This document shows, piece after piece, positions 49,689-59,674 of a stretch of 64,000 nt of DNA. Origin of the DNA: Vibrio sp. CAU 1672 (GTDB lineage Bacteria; Pseudomonadota; Gammaproteobacteria; Enterobacterales; Vibrionaceae); the NCBI RefSeq assembly GCF_029223195.1, contig NZ_JARHUF010000004.1, positions 62,001 to 126,000 on the forward strand, in the 5' to 3' direction. The translations under genes were made by a program, and so were the position numbers. The notes below the pieces were generated by a model, which worked only from the letters and a program-made list of their open reading frames with translations, had not been told where the DNA came from and did not search any database. Numbering within the stretch: position 1 is the stretch's first letter; each line of letters begins with the position of its first letter.

Positions 49689-50237
49689 ATGCGAGATTTT
49701 GAAACGCTAACCCAGCCGATAGCCAGCATTGCCAAGCTGGACTTCGCGTTTTCCAGCTTGTGTTTACGCCACCGGTTTAGTCAACAGGTGGCGAACATCA
49801 GTAAAAGCATTTCCCATAGTGGTGATGGCCATCTTTATCTGGTTTTAGGCCTGTTGGCGTGGTTAGTGGATAAACAACAGGGCCAATGGTTTATGCTGAC
49901 CGGACTGGTGGCCTTTGCCATTGAGTTACCTGTCTATTGGGCGCTTAAACACAGTTTTAAGCGTCGCCGTCCTGAAGAGTTGAGCGCACTGTTGCCTGCC
50001 TTTATTACCCCTTCTGATCGCTATAGTTTGCCTTCGGGACATACTGCGGCCGGTTTTTTGATGGCGGTACTCATCAGCCACACTTATCCCCACTTGGCTG
50101 TGGCCGCCATGGTTTGGGCGAGCCTGATTGGCACCGCACGGATTCTGCTTGGCGTGCACTTTTTAACTGATGTTCTGGTCGGGGCCTTGCTGGGCAGCCT
50201 GTGTGGCGTTGTGGCGATTGAGATGGTCGGGGGGTAG
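49689..50237 (+). CDS. PAP2-family phosphatase, membrane bound
   Basis: A 182-residue inner-membrane protein with the lipid phosphatase signature in order: KHSFKRRRP (K-x6-RP), PSGH, and GTARILLGVHFLTD (SRxxxGxHxxxD-like with T in place of S). About five helices. The family dephosphorylates undecaprenyl, phosphatidate or other lipid phosphates. AAGGAAAGG precedes the ATG at 49689. It follows the SH3 lipoprotein by 119 bases and is separated from the next start by 3 bases, so it is likely cotranscribed with it. Confidence 0.88.
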   Translation: MRDFETLTQPIASIAKLDFAFSSLCLRHRFSQQVANISKSISHSGDGHLYLVLGLLAWLVDKQQGQWFMLTGLVAFAIELPVYWALKHSFKRRRPEELSALLPAFITPSDRYSLPSGHTAAGFLMAVLISHTYPHLAVAAMVWASLIGTARILLGVHFLTDVLVGALLGSLCGVVAIEMVGG

Positions 50238-50240
50238 GTG

Positions 50241-51290
50241 ATGAGAATTCTCTATGGGGTACAAGGTACCGGTAATGGCCATATTGCCCGAGCCCGGGCT
50301 ATGTCTGAGGCGTTTAACACCCAGGATGTCCAGGTTGATTATCTTTTTTCCGGTCGTGACCCGCACAAGTATTTTTCCATGGCGGCCTTTGGTAAATACC
50401 AAACCCGGCGCGGCTTTACCTTTTTTACCGAGAAAGGTGCGGTCAATTTCGCTAAAACGGCACTCAACAATAATCTGATTGAATTCGTACAAGAGGTACG
50501 CGACTTGGATCTTTCAGGCTACGATTTGGTGCTCAATGACTTTGAACCAATCTCTGCCTGGGCGGCGCGTAAACAGAACAAAGCATGTATTGGCATCAGT
50601 CATCAAAATGCGTTTCGTTATCCCGTTCCGCTTAAAGGGGCTAACTGGTTTGATAAGTCGGTCATTGCTCATTTTGCTCCGGCCCGATATTACCTGGGCC
50701 TGCACTGGTACCACTTTGACCAGCCGCTGCTGCCACCCATCGTGCGTACTCATGCCCTGGATAATTGCACTGAAGCGTTTGTGTTGGTTTACCTGCCGTT
50801 TGAAGCGATCAATGACATCTGTGAACTTTTGTTCCACTTTACTCAACAGAACTTTGTCTGTTATCACCCAGATGTGATTGAAGCTGAATGGGTGGAAAAT
50901 GTCGAACTCAGACCCCTGTGCTATCACAGCTTTCAACACCACCTGCATCGTTGTAACGGTGTGATTGCTAACGGCGGGTTCGAACTGCCTTCTGAAGCGC
51001 TGTCGCTGGGGAAAAAACTGTTACTCAAACCACTGGCTGGCCAGTTTGAACAACAGAGTAATGTTGCGACGCTGGAAGCGCTCGGGCTGGCAGGGACGAT
51101 GGACCACTTGGACGTTTCCACCGTTCGCCACTGGTTGGGACAACAGCAAGCTGAAAGCGTTAAATACCCGGATGTGGCGCAGGCGATCGTCGACTGGATT
51201 ATGCAGGGAAGCTGGGGCTCAGCGGACATGTTGTCACGCCAGTTGTGGGAGCAGGTCGACTTCCCGAGTTACGCAACCCACATAGAGTAA
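50241..51290 (+). CDS. MJ1255/VC2487-type glycosyltransferase
   Basis: A 349-residue cytoplasmic GT-B-like protein with GVQGTGNGHIARARAMSEAF near the N terminus and, near the C terminus, CNGVIANGGFELPSEALSLGKKLLLKPLAGQFEQQSN, the MurG-like nucleotide-sugar loop. It matches the family I know as TIGR00661 (MJ1255/VC2487). Donor and acceptor are unknown. Translation starts at ATG 50241, 4 bases after the PAP2 stop, suggesting the two proteins act together, for example on lipid-linked sugars. Confidence 0.85.
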   Translation: MRILYGVQGTGNGHIARARAMSEAFNTQDVQVDYLFSGRDPHKYFSMAAFGKYQTRRGFTFFTEKGAVNFAKTALNNNLIEFVQEVRDLDLSGYDLVLNDFEPISAWAARKQNKACIGISHQNAFRYPVPLKGANWFDKSVIAHFAPARYYLGLHWYHFDQPLLPPIVRTHALDNCTEAFVLVYLPFEAINDICELLFHFTQQNFVCYHPDVIEAEWVENVELRPLCYHSFQHHLHRCNGVIANGGFELPSEALSLGKKLLLKPLAGQFEQQSNVATLEALGLAGTMDHLDVSTVRHWLGQQQAESVKYPDVAQAIVDWIMQGSWGSADMLSRQLWEQVDFPSYATHIE

Positions 51291-51805
51291 CCAAACGCAG
51301 TGGGCCGTATTCTGGCCTACTGCATATTCATGCCCTCAGTTTCATTTCTATTCACTGCTCAAACAATACCCGCTTTAATTGTGCGAATTATTTATGCACA
51401 GAGATATCGCGCTCGCTTTGTGGAAGTTGGCTCGATTAATTGGTGTGGTTTATGGGTGGTTTTTTGTCAGGCTTTTGTCATCACTCATCTCAATGGTTCA
51501 TGGCTAAGTAACATTTAGCTGTTTTATATTTTTTTTATATTTTCCTATGTTAATGATATATAAGAATAAAATACCTAATTGGCTAAAATTTAGTGATTAA
51601 TTGTCAATCGAGTTGCGAAAGCATGATTGATTCGTGGATAGTACGCATCGAACCGGAAACATCCGGACGCTAAATATAACAACAAACTTGGTTTTCTATT
51701 TCGTAAGTATTTGGAGCTGCCGACACATTTAAGCGTGTGCAGTGGTGGCTTATTCAATAACAAGTTTCAAAAGCACTTTGATGATTACCTGAGAGGCGTA
51801 CAAAA
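51291..51805. other. leuO upstream region
   Basis: 515 bases, AT-rich from about 51520 (long T and A runs) with no ORF of quality. It contains an imperfect TTAAGC/GCTTAT hairpin near 51730-51760. Such long AT-rich leaders in front of leuO are known in other bacteria as H-NS-silenced and LeuO-autoactivated DNA; here that is inference. Confidence 0.5.
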
Positions 51806-52765
51806 ATGTTAGACAAGAAAGATGCGATGAGCGCAATTGCCAGCTATCGTATGGAGAGCACATTGCGAGGTGTCGACCTGAATCTGCTGACCGTGTTTGA
51901 TGCGGTTATGCAAGAGCAAAATATTACCCGTGCTGCGCATAATCTTGGCATGTCACAACCGGCAGTGAGTAATGCGGTGGCACGCTTGAAAGTGATGTTC
52001 AATGATGAGCTGTTCATGCGTCAGGGACGTGGTATCCAGCCGACCCAACGCGCCCGCCAGTTATTTGGCCCGATCCGCCAGGCATTGCAACTGATCCGCA
52101 ATGAGTTGCCAAGTTCGGTGTTTGAGTCTGAAACGTCGACGCGCTTGTTTAAACTGGCGATCTGCAGTCCGTGTGATATGCGCTTTGCGCCAAGAATCAT
52201 GGCCAATATCAAGCAACAAGCGCCGAATGTCCAATTGCATCTGGATGCGGAATTTGACCGTCAGTTATCAGAGCGAATGCGTTATCAGGAAATCGATTTT
52301 GTTATCGATTATGCCCGTTTTGACGAGCAAGGCTTTTCCAGCACAGAGATTTTCAAAGATGAACTGGTGGTGATCGCGGCGAGATGCCATCCACGCATTC
52401 AAGGTAGTGTGACAACCAGCGCATTGATTACCGAGAAACACGCTAAGTTGTCACGTGTGCATGGCCAACGCAGCTTCTCTGAACAGGCGTATCGTGAGCT
52501 GGATTGCCAGGCTTATTATGAAGGTTCCAGTTTGAGTAATTTGTTGTATGTGGTAGGTCAGTCAGAGCTGATCACTATCGCCCCACGCTGGATGGCGGAA
52601 AATGCGGTTAACAGCGAACAGTTACAAATTTTGGAGTTCCCGTTTGAGAACAAGGAAATCAGCGGTTACCTGAGCTGGCATGAATCAAGTGAAAAAGACA
52701 AAGGCCATATCTGGTTGCGTGATTTGCTTATGGTCACCTGTGGTGAAGTGGTGGCGGTAAAATAA
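51806..52765 (+). CDS. leuO: LysR-type regulator LeuO
   Basis: A 319-residue LTTR: an N-terminal winged helix-turn-helix (about 20-85, with NITRAAHNLGMSQPAVSNAVARL around it) and a C-terminal periplasmic-binding-like effector domain. The first 20 residues and the LNLLTVFDAVMQEQNITRAA start match LeuO. In Vibrio cholerae LeuO is a global regulator of virulence, acid tolerance and biofilm genes. Position between the leu and ilvIH loci fits. A GAGAGG ribosome site lies 9 bases upstream. Confidence 0.92.
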   Translation: MLDKKDAMSAIASYRMESTLRGVDLNLLTVFDAVMQEQNITRAAHNLGMSQPAVSNAVARLKVMFNDELFMRQGRGIQPTQRARQLFGPIRQALQLIRNELPSSVFESETSTRLFKLAICSPCDMRFAPRIMANIKQQAPNVQLHLDAEFDRQLSERMRYQEIDFVIDYARFDEQGFSSTEIFKDELVVIAARCHPRIQGSVTTSALITEKHAKLSRVHGQRSFSEQAYRELDCQAYYEGSSLSNLLYVVGQSELITIAPRWMAENAVNSEQLQILEFPFENKEISGYLSWHESSEKDKGHIWLRDLLMVTCGEVVAVK

Positions 52766-52828
52766 AGTTATTGTCTGGGTCAGCCAGGGTGTGCAGGCTC
52801 AATGTGTAATCATCGTTTACAAATTTTT

Positions 52829-52862
52829 GCCCCTGCTGCAGGACGAGCCGTAGGGGCTTTTT
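52829..52862 (+). terminator. intrinsic terminator of leuO
   Basis: GCCCCT/AGGGGC stem with a 17-base loop followed by T5. Confidence 0.85.
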
Positions 52863-53027
52863 ATTTGCTGGTTATTTAATCAAAACAAGTACTTAGGTTA
52901 GGCGTTTAGCCAGCAGTCTGAACGGTTAGCTAACCACATTAGTGACAGTGCTCGCTTAATCTCAATAAGTTTGATACCTGTCAGTTGCGTTTTTATGTGC
53001 CGGGGTTACACTTGTGCGCTCAAAAAA

Positions 53028-53043
53028 GCTTACACCTGTAAGC
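53028..53043. promoter_or_regulatory. palindromic operator candidate upstream of acyl-CoA synthetase
   Basis: GCTTACA-CC-TGTAAGC is a perfect 7-base-arm palindrome ending 17 bases before the ATG, so overlapping the likely 5'UTR or ribosome site. It could be a repressor operator; the regulator is unknown. Confidence 0.45.
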
Positions 53044-53060
53044 CTAAAGGTAAGTAGAAG

Positions 53061-54869
53061 ATGGCCCAGTTAGATTTTCACATCGTAAAACGTATTCGAG
53101 AGCAAATTGCCAATAGCGGTCATCGCATCGCACTCAAACATAAAGTTGACGGTGCGTGGCAGGGGATTGCCTGGCAGCAGTTTGGTCAGCAGGTGGACAG
53201 GCTCTCACTTGCACTTTTGGCTCAAGGATTGGGCGTTCAGGACAAAATCGGAATTTTCTCCAATAACATGCCGCAATGGACGATTGCGGATTTTGCCGCA
53301 ATGCAATTGCGTGGTGTCACGGTGCCGATTTATCCGACCAACACTGCAGCGCAGTCGGCATATATTATTCAGGATGCGGACGTTAAAGTTCTGTTTGTCG
53401 GTGAACAGGCTCAGTTTGATGCGGCCGTCAGCATTTTTGCTCAGTGTGAGCAGTTGGAGTTGGTGGTAGCGATGTCCGAGGAGATCGACCTGGGGGAGCA
53501 CGAGTTTGCCCGCTCCTGGCAGGCGTTCATGGCGCAGGCCGATGAAAGCCTGCAGCCAGAGCTTGATTCGCGCTTAGCCCAAGCGTGCGCCGATGATCTG
53601 TTCACCCTGATTTATACCTCAGGCACCACCGGCCAGCCGAAAGGCGTGATGCTGGATTACGCCAATATTGCCGCGCAGCTGGAAGGCCATGATCAACGTT
53701 TGCTGTTATCGCAACAGGATGTGTCCTTGTGTTTCTTGCCATTGTCCCACGTTTTTGAGCGTGCCTGGACCTTCTATGTACTCTACAAAGGTGCCACTAA
53801 CTGCTACCTGCAAGATACTTCGCAAGTGCGTGAGGCGCTGAGCGAAGTGCGCCCGACCGTGATGTGTGCGGTGCCGCGTTTCTACGAGAAGATCTTCTCT
53901 GCGATTCATGAGAAAGTCTCCAGAGCGCCGATCCATCGTAAGGTCCTGTTTACCTGGGCGGTGAACATGGGGGCGAAAATGGCGGTGTGTCACCAAGATA
54001 AGCGCAAGCCGTCGCTTATGCTGCGTAGAGCCCATGGCTTAGCCGATAAACTGGTGCTGAGCAAAATGCGTGCGTTGCTGGGCGGACAGATCAATTTTAT
54101 GCCGTGTGGTGGCGCCAAACTGGATGAAACCATTGGTCGCTTCTTCCACGCGATTGGTATTAACGTCAAGCTGGGTTACGGCATGACCGAAACCATGGCC
54201 ACCATCTCTTGCTGGGATGATAAGTGCTTTGATCCCGATTCGATCGGTATGGCTATGCCGGGTGCACAGGTGAAGATTGGCGAGAACAATGAGATCCTGG
54301 TGCGCGGTCCGATGGTGATGCGTGGCTATTATAAGATGCCGCAAGAGACAGCCAAAACCTTTGATGAGCATGGTTTTTTAAAAACCGGCGATGCCGGGCA
54401 TATTGACGAGAACGGCAATCTGTTTATTACCGACCGGATCAAAGAGTTGATGAAAACATCCGGTGGTAAGTACATCGCCCCGCAGATGATCGAAGGTGCG
54501 ATCGGTAAAGATCACTTTATTGAACAGATTGCGGTGATCGCGGATACGCGCAAGTTTGTCTCGGCCTTGATTGTGCCATGCTTTGATTCTCTTGAAGAGT
54601 ATGCCAAAGAGCTGAACATCAAATACCAGGATCGGGTAGAGCTGATTAAGAACCACGAGGTGGTTGAAATGCTGGAGAAACGCGTCAATGAACTGCAAAA
54701 AGAGCTAGCTAAGTTTGAGCAAGTTAAGAAGTTCAAACTGTTACCACAGGCGTTCTCAATGGATGCGGGTGAGTTGACCCCGACGCAAAAACTGCGCCGT
54801 AAAGTGATTAACGATAAATATCAGGATGAAATCGAAGAAATGTACAATGATAAGCCGATTAAGCACTGA
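53061..54869 (+). CDS. long-chain acyl-CoA synthetase (AMP-forming, FadD-like)
   Basis: Activates fatty acids to acyl-CoA with ATP in the cytoplasm. The 602-residue protein has the adenylate-forming A3 motif [16 protein letters not shown], the gate motif [11 protein letters not shown] and the C-terminal [35 protein letters not shown], all of the FAA1-type family. It is not the classical FadD (about 560 residues) but the longer relative present in Vibrio. AAGTAGAAG precedes the ATG. It sits alone between leuO and ilvIH. Confidence 0.92.
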   Translation: MAQLDFHIVKRIREQIANSGHRIALKHKVDGAWQGIAWQQFGQQVDRLSLALLAQGLGVQDKIGIFSNNMPQWTIADFAAMQLRGVTVPIYPTNTAAQSAYIIQDADVKVLFVGEQAQFDAAVSIFAQCEQLELVVAMSEEIDLGEHEFARSWQAFMAQADESLQPELDSRLAQACADDLFTLIYTSGTTGQPKGVMLDYANIAAQLEGHDQRLLLSQQDVSLCFLPLSHVFERAWTFYVLYKGATNCYLQDTSQVREALSEVRPTVMCAVPRFYEKIFSAIHEKVSRAPIHRKVLFTWAVNMGAKMAVCHQDKRKPSLMLRRAHGLADKLVLSKMRALLGGQINFMPCGGAKLDETIGRFFHAIGINVKLGYGMTETMATISCWDDKCFDPDSIGMAMPGAQVKIGENNEILVRGPMVMRGYYKMPQETAKTFDEHGFLKTGDAGHIDENGNLFITDRIKELMKTSGGKYIAPQMIEGAIGKDHFIEQIAVIADTRKFVSALIVPCFDSLEEYAKELNIKYQDRVELIKNHEVVEMLEKRVNELQKELAKFEQVKKFKLLPQAFSMDAGELTPTQKLRRKVINDKYQDEIEEMYNDKPIKH

Positions 54870-55318
54870 TTATCTCTGAGTTTGATGTCGATTTTGTGAA
54901 TAAATCCCCTGCAGGCAGCCCGCTGCCGTCAGGGGATTTTTGCTTTTCCCCCAGTTGCTGGCACCTGCATGCTTCATGTTTTATTTCCTACCTCAGGTCT
55001 GGCCGTCTGACCAAATAATATGCTTTTTTTTAGTCCAGTTTTTAAACAAGATGTTGTTGATGGCGGTTTATTCAGCGGCTAGCCCTTATAGTGTGCTTAT
55101 TTACAGGATCTTGTTTAAAACACGATCAATCTCTCATTAGACCTGGTGAAAATAAAACGTTACATTTGTTTCGTTAACTTGCGTTTTGTTATGACAGACG
55201 CAAGACATAGCCGAAAAGTGGATATCTTTCGAATTAGGCTACGAATAAGACCTAGACTATGTAATTCCAGCCCAAACCGTTGACCTGACGGTGAGGTGTA
55301 CTGGTAAGGAGAGCAACT
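54870..55318. other. ilvIH upstream region
   Basis: 449 bases: the terminator at 54902-54946, then a long AT-rich leader to the ilvI ribosome site (GGAG 9 bases before ATG). In E. coli ilvIH has several Lrp sites in this region; I see no unambiguous match by eye. No small ORF is convincing. Confidence 0.45.
54902..54946 (+). terminator. intrinsic terminator of the acyl-CoA synthetase gene
   Basis: AAATCCCCTG/CAGGGGATTT with an internal GGCAG/CTGCC stem, then T-rich stretch. Confidence 0.88.
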
Positions 55319-57043
55319 ATGACAGCGATGTTGTCAGGCGCAGAGATGGTAGTGCAGTCTCTGATCGAAGAGAATGTGGAACAAATTTTTGGTTATCCGG
55401 GTGGGTCGGTACTCGATATCTATGACGCACTGCACGCCAAAACCGATCAGATCAGGCACGTCCTGGTTCGCCATGAGCAGGCGGCGACGCACATGGCTGA
55501 TGGCTATGCACGTGCTACCGGTAAGCCAGGTGTCGTTCTGGTGTGTTCCGGTCCGGGGGCAACCAATACGATTACCGGTATCGCGACCGCATATATGGAT
55601 TCGATCCCGATGATCGTGATTTCAGGTAATGTGCCCAATAATCTGATTGGCAATGACGCCTTTCAGGAATGTGATATCGTCGGCGTGTCGCGTCCGGTGG
55701 TAAAACACAGCTTTTTGGTCAAGAAAGCAGAAGACATTCCGGAAACCATTAAAAAAGCGTTCTATATTGCGACGACAGGCCGACCAGGTCCAGTGGTGAT
55801 TGATTTACCCAAAGATGTAATGAACCCGCTGAATAAGCTCCCTTATCAGTATCCTGAAACCCTTTCCATGCGCTCGTATAAGCCGACGACCAACGGACAT
55901 AAAGGGCAGATCAAAAAAGCGCTGAAAGCGCTGTTGGAAGCGAAAAAGCCGGTGTTGTATATCGGTGGTGGTGCCGTGATTGCCGGGGCCCACGAGCAAA
56001 TTCTCACCTTATCGGACAAGCTTAACTTACCGGTGGTCAGTACTTTGATGGGATTGGGCGCGTTTCCCGGTACCCACCAGAATTCGCTCGGTATGTTGGG
56101 GATGCATGGTAAATACGAAGCCAACATGGCGATGCACAATGCCGATCTGATTTTTGGTATCGGGGTGCGTTTTGATGACCGGACCACCAATAACCTCGCC
56201 AAGTACTGCCCTGATGCTAAGGTCATGCATATTGATATTGACCCGTCATCGATTTCGAAAAACGTTAAGGTGGATCTGCCGATTGTTGGCTCAGCAGAGC
56301 AGGTGCTGGCCACTATGGTCCAGTTACTTGATGAGCAGGACGGCAGTAATGATCCGCAGGCGTTGGCGGCATGGTGGGAGGATATCCAGGTTTGGCGCGA
56401 TCGCAATTGCCTGGCTTATGAAACCTCACCGGAGCGGATCAAGCCACAGCAAGTTATTGAAACACTGCATCGGCTGACTCATGGTGATGCATATGTCGCA
56501 TCGGACGTCGGCCAGCACCAAATGTTTGCCGCGTTGTATTATCCGTTTAACCAACCGCGACGCTGGATCAACTCCGGTGGTCTTGGCACCATGGGGTTCG
56601 GCCTACCGGCCGGCATGGGGGTCAAGTTTGCTAAACCCGACGAAGAAGTGGTGGTGGTCACGGGAGACGGAAGCATCCAGATGAACATCCAAGAGCTGTC
56701 GACTGCGATGCAGTATGACATCCCGGTGAAAATCATTAACTTGAATAATCGTTTCTTAGGTATGGTCAAACAGTGGCAAGACATCATTTATCAGGGGCGC
56801 CATTCGAACTCTTATATGAGTTCGGTGCCTGATTTTGCGGCGATTGCCGAGGCCTACGGTCACGTAGGAATTCGCATAGAAACCCCTGACCAACTGGAAG
56901 CCGGGCTGCAAAAAGCGCTGGATATGAAAGATCGTCTGGTGTTTGTCGACATCAATGTTGATGAAACGGAGCATGTGTACCCGATGCAAATCAAAGGCGA
57001 GGGAATGGATAAGATGTGGTTGAGTAAAACGGAGCGTACCTGA
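55319..57043 (+). CDS. ilvI: acetolactate synthase III large subunit IlvI
   Basis: TPP-dependent condensation of two pyruvates to acetolactate, or pyruvate and 2-oxobutyrate to acetohydroxybutyrate, first step of valine/isoleucine synthesis. The 574-residue protein has the three TPP-enzyme domains: PYR with [15 protein letters not shown] and catalytic glutamate in [11 protein letters not shown], central [10 protein letters not shown] with [17 protein letters not shown]. The last residues WLSKTERT are identical to E. coli IlvI. The stop lies one base before the ilvH start. Confidence 0.97.
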   Translation: MTAMLSGAEMVVQSLIEENVEQIFGYPGGSVLDIYDALHAKTDQIRHVLVRHEQAATHMADGYARATGKPGVVLVCSGPGATNTITGIATAYMDSIPMIVISGNVPNNLIGNDAFQECDIVGVSRPVVKHSFLVKKAEDIPETIKKAFYIATTGRPGPVVIDLPKDVMNPLNKLPYQYPETLSMRSYKPTTNGHKGQIKKALKALLEAKKPVLYIGGGAVIAGAHEQILTLSDKLNLPVVSTLMGLGAFPGTHQNSLGMLGMHGKYEANMAMHNADLIFGIGVRFDDRTTNNLAKYCPDAKVMHIDIDPSSISKNVKVDLPIVGSAEQVLATMVQLLDEQDGSNDPQALAAWWEDIQVWRDRNCLAYETSPERIKPQQVIETLHRLTHGDAYVASDVGQHQMFAALYYPFNQPRRWINSGGLGTMGFGLPAGMGVKFAKPDEEVVVVTGDGSIQMNIQELSTAMQYDIPVKIINLNNRFLGMVKQWQDIIYQGRHSNSYMSSVPDFAAIAEAYGHVGIRIETPDQLEAGLQKALDMKDRLVFVDINVDETEHVYPMQIKGEGMDKMWLSKTERT

Positions 57044-57044
57044 T

Positions 57045-57539
57045 ATGAGACATATAATTTCACTGTTATTGGAAAACCAACCTGGTGCTTTGTCTCGTGT
57101 TGTCGGCTTGTTTTCTCAGCGGGGGTATAACATTGAATCACTCACGGTATCACCCACCGATGATGAAACGTTATCGCGCCTCAACATCACGACGACCTCG
57201 GACGAAATGCAGCTGGAACAAATTCAGAAGCAGTTGCATAAACTGATCGATGTCCTCAAAGTACAAGAAGTGACAGAGTTTGAGCATCTTGAGCGTGAGC
57301 TGATGATGGTCAAGGTGAAAGCCAGCGGATTCGCTCGGGCAGAGGTAAAGCGTACCGCAGACATTTTCCGTGGTCAGATCGTTGATGTCACTGCTTCTCA
57401 GTATACTGTGCAGCTGACCGGCACCAGTGAAAAACTGGATGCATTCCTCCAGGCTATTGCTGAGGTGACTGATGTGGTGGAAGTGGCGCGTAGCGGCGTG
57501 GTTGGAATTGCCCGCGGAGAACGTTCCCTTAAGCCCTAA
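57045..57539 (+). CDS. ilvH: acetolactate synthase III regulatory subunit IlvH
   Basis: A 164-residue ACT-domain protein that binds valine and confers feedback control on IlvI. The N-terminal ACT domain starts LLENQPGALSRVVGLFSQRGYNIESLTVSPTD; the C-terminal domain has SGFARAEVKRTADIFRGQIVDVTA and the final VEVARSGVVGIARGERSLKP. It follows ilvI immediately. Confidence 0.97.
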   Translation: MRHIISLLLENQPGALSRVVGLFSQRGYNIESLTVSPTDDETLSRLNITTTSDEMQLEQIQKQLHKLIDVLKVQEVTEFEHLERELMMVKVKASGFARAEVKRTADIFRGQIVDVTASQYTVQLTGTSEKLDAFLQAIAEVTDVVEVARSGVVGIARGERSLKP

Positions 57540-57560
57540 ATCGTTGGCAATGGTTTGAAA

Positions 57561-57588
57561 TGAGCCACCCTGACCGGTGGCTTTTTTA
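57561..57588 (+). terminator. intrinsic terminator of ilvIH
   Basis: GCCACC/GGTGGC stem with a 6-base loop followed by CTTTTTTA. Confidence 0.88.
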
Positions 57589-57610
57589 TTTTGAGCAGAG
57601 TAATTAGTGC

Positions 57611-57616
57611 TATAAT
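57611..57616 (+). promoter_or_regulatory. -10 box upstream of the diguanylate cyclase gene
   Basis: Consensus TATAAT 36 bases before the GTG start; a good -35 is not evident, TTGAGC is only 14 bases upstream. Confidence 0.45.
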
Positions 57617-57651
57617 CTCGGCCTGAATGATTGATAAGGCATGGGAGTAAC

Positions 57652-59532
57652 GTGAAAATAAGGAGATTGATTGGATCTTTATTGACGACCACGCTTTTTT
57701 TTAGCGCCTTTACCGCGATCTATTATCACCAACAGTATCAAGCGTTGGTGAAGGAAAATGTACAGAATACCGCGATAGATGCCTTGCAACAGTTGGCTTA
57801 TACCGGGAATAAGTATAATGACCTCAAGGCTCAGATTGCGTCAATCAGTGATCTGCTCGGACATAGCCAGAGCTTGTACGACTACATTCAGGCTCCCTCC
57901 CGCGTCAATCTCTCTGTACTGGAAGAGGTATGGAGTTCGGTTGCCATTAATCAGAATTGTTTTTCCCAACTGCGTTTTGTCGATTTAGCCGGGCATGAGA
58001 AAGTCGGTATTAACTATGATGTGACCACCGGTATCGCAGAGCCAGCCTTGGAGCTGAAAGATCAATCGTCTAGTCTGTATTTTAAGTATGCCCAGGGACT
58101 GCAAGATTTCCAGGTCGGATCCTGGCCGATGGAGTTGAGCCAAACTGATGGTCAGTTTACTTATCCTTACCACCCTTTTCTCAGGGTGATGCTGCCTATT
58201 GCAGTCAATGGTGAGCGCAAAGGATATTTGTTTTTCCATCTGGATGTACGTTATTTAACTGAGCGTTTAAATTACTCACTTGCGAGCGGGTTCCAAATCG
58301 AGATGCTGGACAAGCAAGGCAATTATATTGCCAGTCCGTATTCCGGAAAGCTGTATGGTCAATTACTTCCGGAACGTGCGCAGTTCAATCTCAAAAAACA
58401 ATCCCCTGCAATATGGCAGCGTATAGAGCAGATGCCTTCCGGCTACATCGAGAGTGAAGAGCGATTGTTGGTTTATCAGCATATGCACTTTCAGCTAGGA
58501 GAAGAGTTTTACCTGTTGATTGATCTCTCTGAATACCAGTTACAGGCTCGCGCTGAGAAAGATGCCGCCGGTTTGATGCAAGAGGCGTTTTTTGTTCTCA
58601 GCTCGATGTTGATCTTTGCCCTGCCGGTGACCGCTTTAGCTACCCACTATCGTCGTTACAGTATTGAAGCCAAGCTGGCCCGCGCGGCACTGGATGGTAT
58701 GAGCGCGGTAGTGATCACTGATACCTTCCACCGGATCATGCTGGTTAACCAAGAATTTGAAAACATGATGGGCTATGCGAATCATCGTGTTGAGGGCTGG
58801 CATGCGCACAATCTGATTTTTTTACCGGAAGATGAAAACCATATTACTCAAATTCGCCAGATACTATGTGAAAAAAGTACTTGGGAAGGGGAGGTGCGTT
58901 GCCGGACCCAGGCCAACCATATTTTCACCGCCATTATGCGCATTCAAGCGATCAAGGCAACATCGGGTAAAGTCAGTTATTACATCATTTCGTTGGTTGA
59001 TATTTCCGAGCGTAAAAAACTTGAAGAGCAATTACGCCATTTGAGTGAAAAAGACGGCTTAACCGGACTATGGAACCGACGTAAATTTGAAGAGCAGTTA
59101 ATGCAGCAGGCCAACATGATGGAGCGTTATCCGGAGGTGCCGCCGGCATGCCTTGCGCTGATTGATATTGACCATTTCAAACGGATTAATGATCAATGCG
59201 GCCACGATGAAGGGGACAATGTTATCCGCCTGGTGGCCGAAGTGCTGTCGAGAGGGGTACGTAGTACTGATTTCGTGGCCCGGGTCGGCGGGGAAGAGTT
59301 CGCGGTGATCATGCCACATACCAATATCGAGGAGGGTGTGATTGTGTTGAACCGGCTGAGAAAGGCGGTTGAGCGTCATCCACAGCTTTCAGTGACCATC
59401 AGTGTCGGCTTTAGTGATTTAACTGCAAATCAAACTCGCACTTATAAGTGTGCCGATATTGCTTTGTATGAGTCGAAAAGCTCAGGTAGAAATTGCGTAT
59501 CACTGTGTGAGAGCTACGCGGACATCGCCTGA
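57652..59532 (+). CDS. membrane-bound PAS-GGEEF diguanylate cyclase
   Basis: A 626-residue protein: N-terminal helix (about 5-22), a large periplasmic sensor domain (about 25-305; probably double-Cache-like), second helix (about 310-335), a cytoplasmic PAS domain (about 345-455) and a GGEEF domain (about 465-615). The active site is the intact GGEEF, and RSTD five residues upstream is an intact RxxD inhibitory site, so it should make c-di-GMP and be product inhibited. There is no EAL domain. GTG start at 57652, GGGAG 5 bases upstream. The ligand cannot be told. Confidence 0.9.
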   Translation: MKIRRLIGSLLTTTLFFSAFTAIYYHQQYQALVKENVQNTAIDALQQLAYTGNKYNDLKAQIASISDLLGHSQSLYDYIQAPSRVNLSVLEEVWSSVAINQNCFSQLRFVDLAGHEKVGINYDVTTGIAEPALELKDQSSSLYFKYAQGLQDFQVGSWPMELSQTDGQFTYPYHPFLRVMLPIAVNGERKGYLFFHLDVRYLTERLNYSLASGFQIEMLDKQGNYIASPYSGKLYGQLLPERAQFNLKKQSPAIWQRIEQMPSGYIESEERLLVYQHMHFQLGEEFYLLIDLSEYQLQARAEKDAAGLMQEAFFVLSSMLIFALPVTALATHYRRYSIEAKLARAALDGMSAVVITDTFHRIMLVNQEFENMMGYANHRVEGWHAHNLIFLPEDENHITQIRQILCEKSTWEGEVRCRTQANHIFTAIMRIQAIKATSGKVSYYIISLVDISERKKLEEQLRHLSEKDGLTGLWNRRKFEEQLMQQANMMERYPEVPPACLALIDIDHFKRINDQCGHDEGDNVIRLVAEVLSRGVRSTDFVARVGGEEFAVIMPHTNIEEGVIVLNRLRKAVERHPQLSVTISVGFSDLTANQTRTYKCADIALYESKSSGRNCVSLCESYADIA

Positions 59533-59619
59533 GAATTTGTGGCTTGGGCAGGTCTTGATTCTCAGGTAGCAGAGAAGCAGTTATGGTGTAAAAGCATCCG
59601 TCTGATCCTACACATAAAC

Positions 59620-59645
59620 AAAAAGAGGGCCGAAGCCCTCTTTTT
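59620..59645. terminator. bidirectional terminator between diguanylate cyclase and pykF
   Basis: AAAAAGAGGGC/GCCCTCTTTTT with a 4-base CGAA tetraloop; symmetric A and T tracts serve both converging genes. Confidence 0.93.
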
Positions 59646-59674
59646 CATTTAACTGATGATGGAATTCTTCAGTC

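Larger units (their letters stand above)
52766..53060. other. leuO-fadD-like intergenic region
   Basis: 295 bases: leuO terminator (52829-52862), then a 16-bp palindrome (53028-53043) just before the synthetase gene. Otherwise nothing recognisable. Confidence 0.5.
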
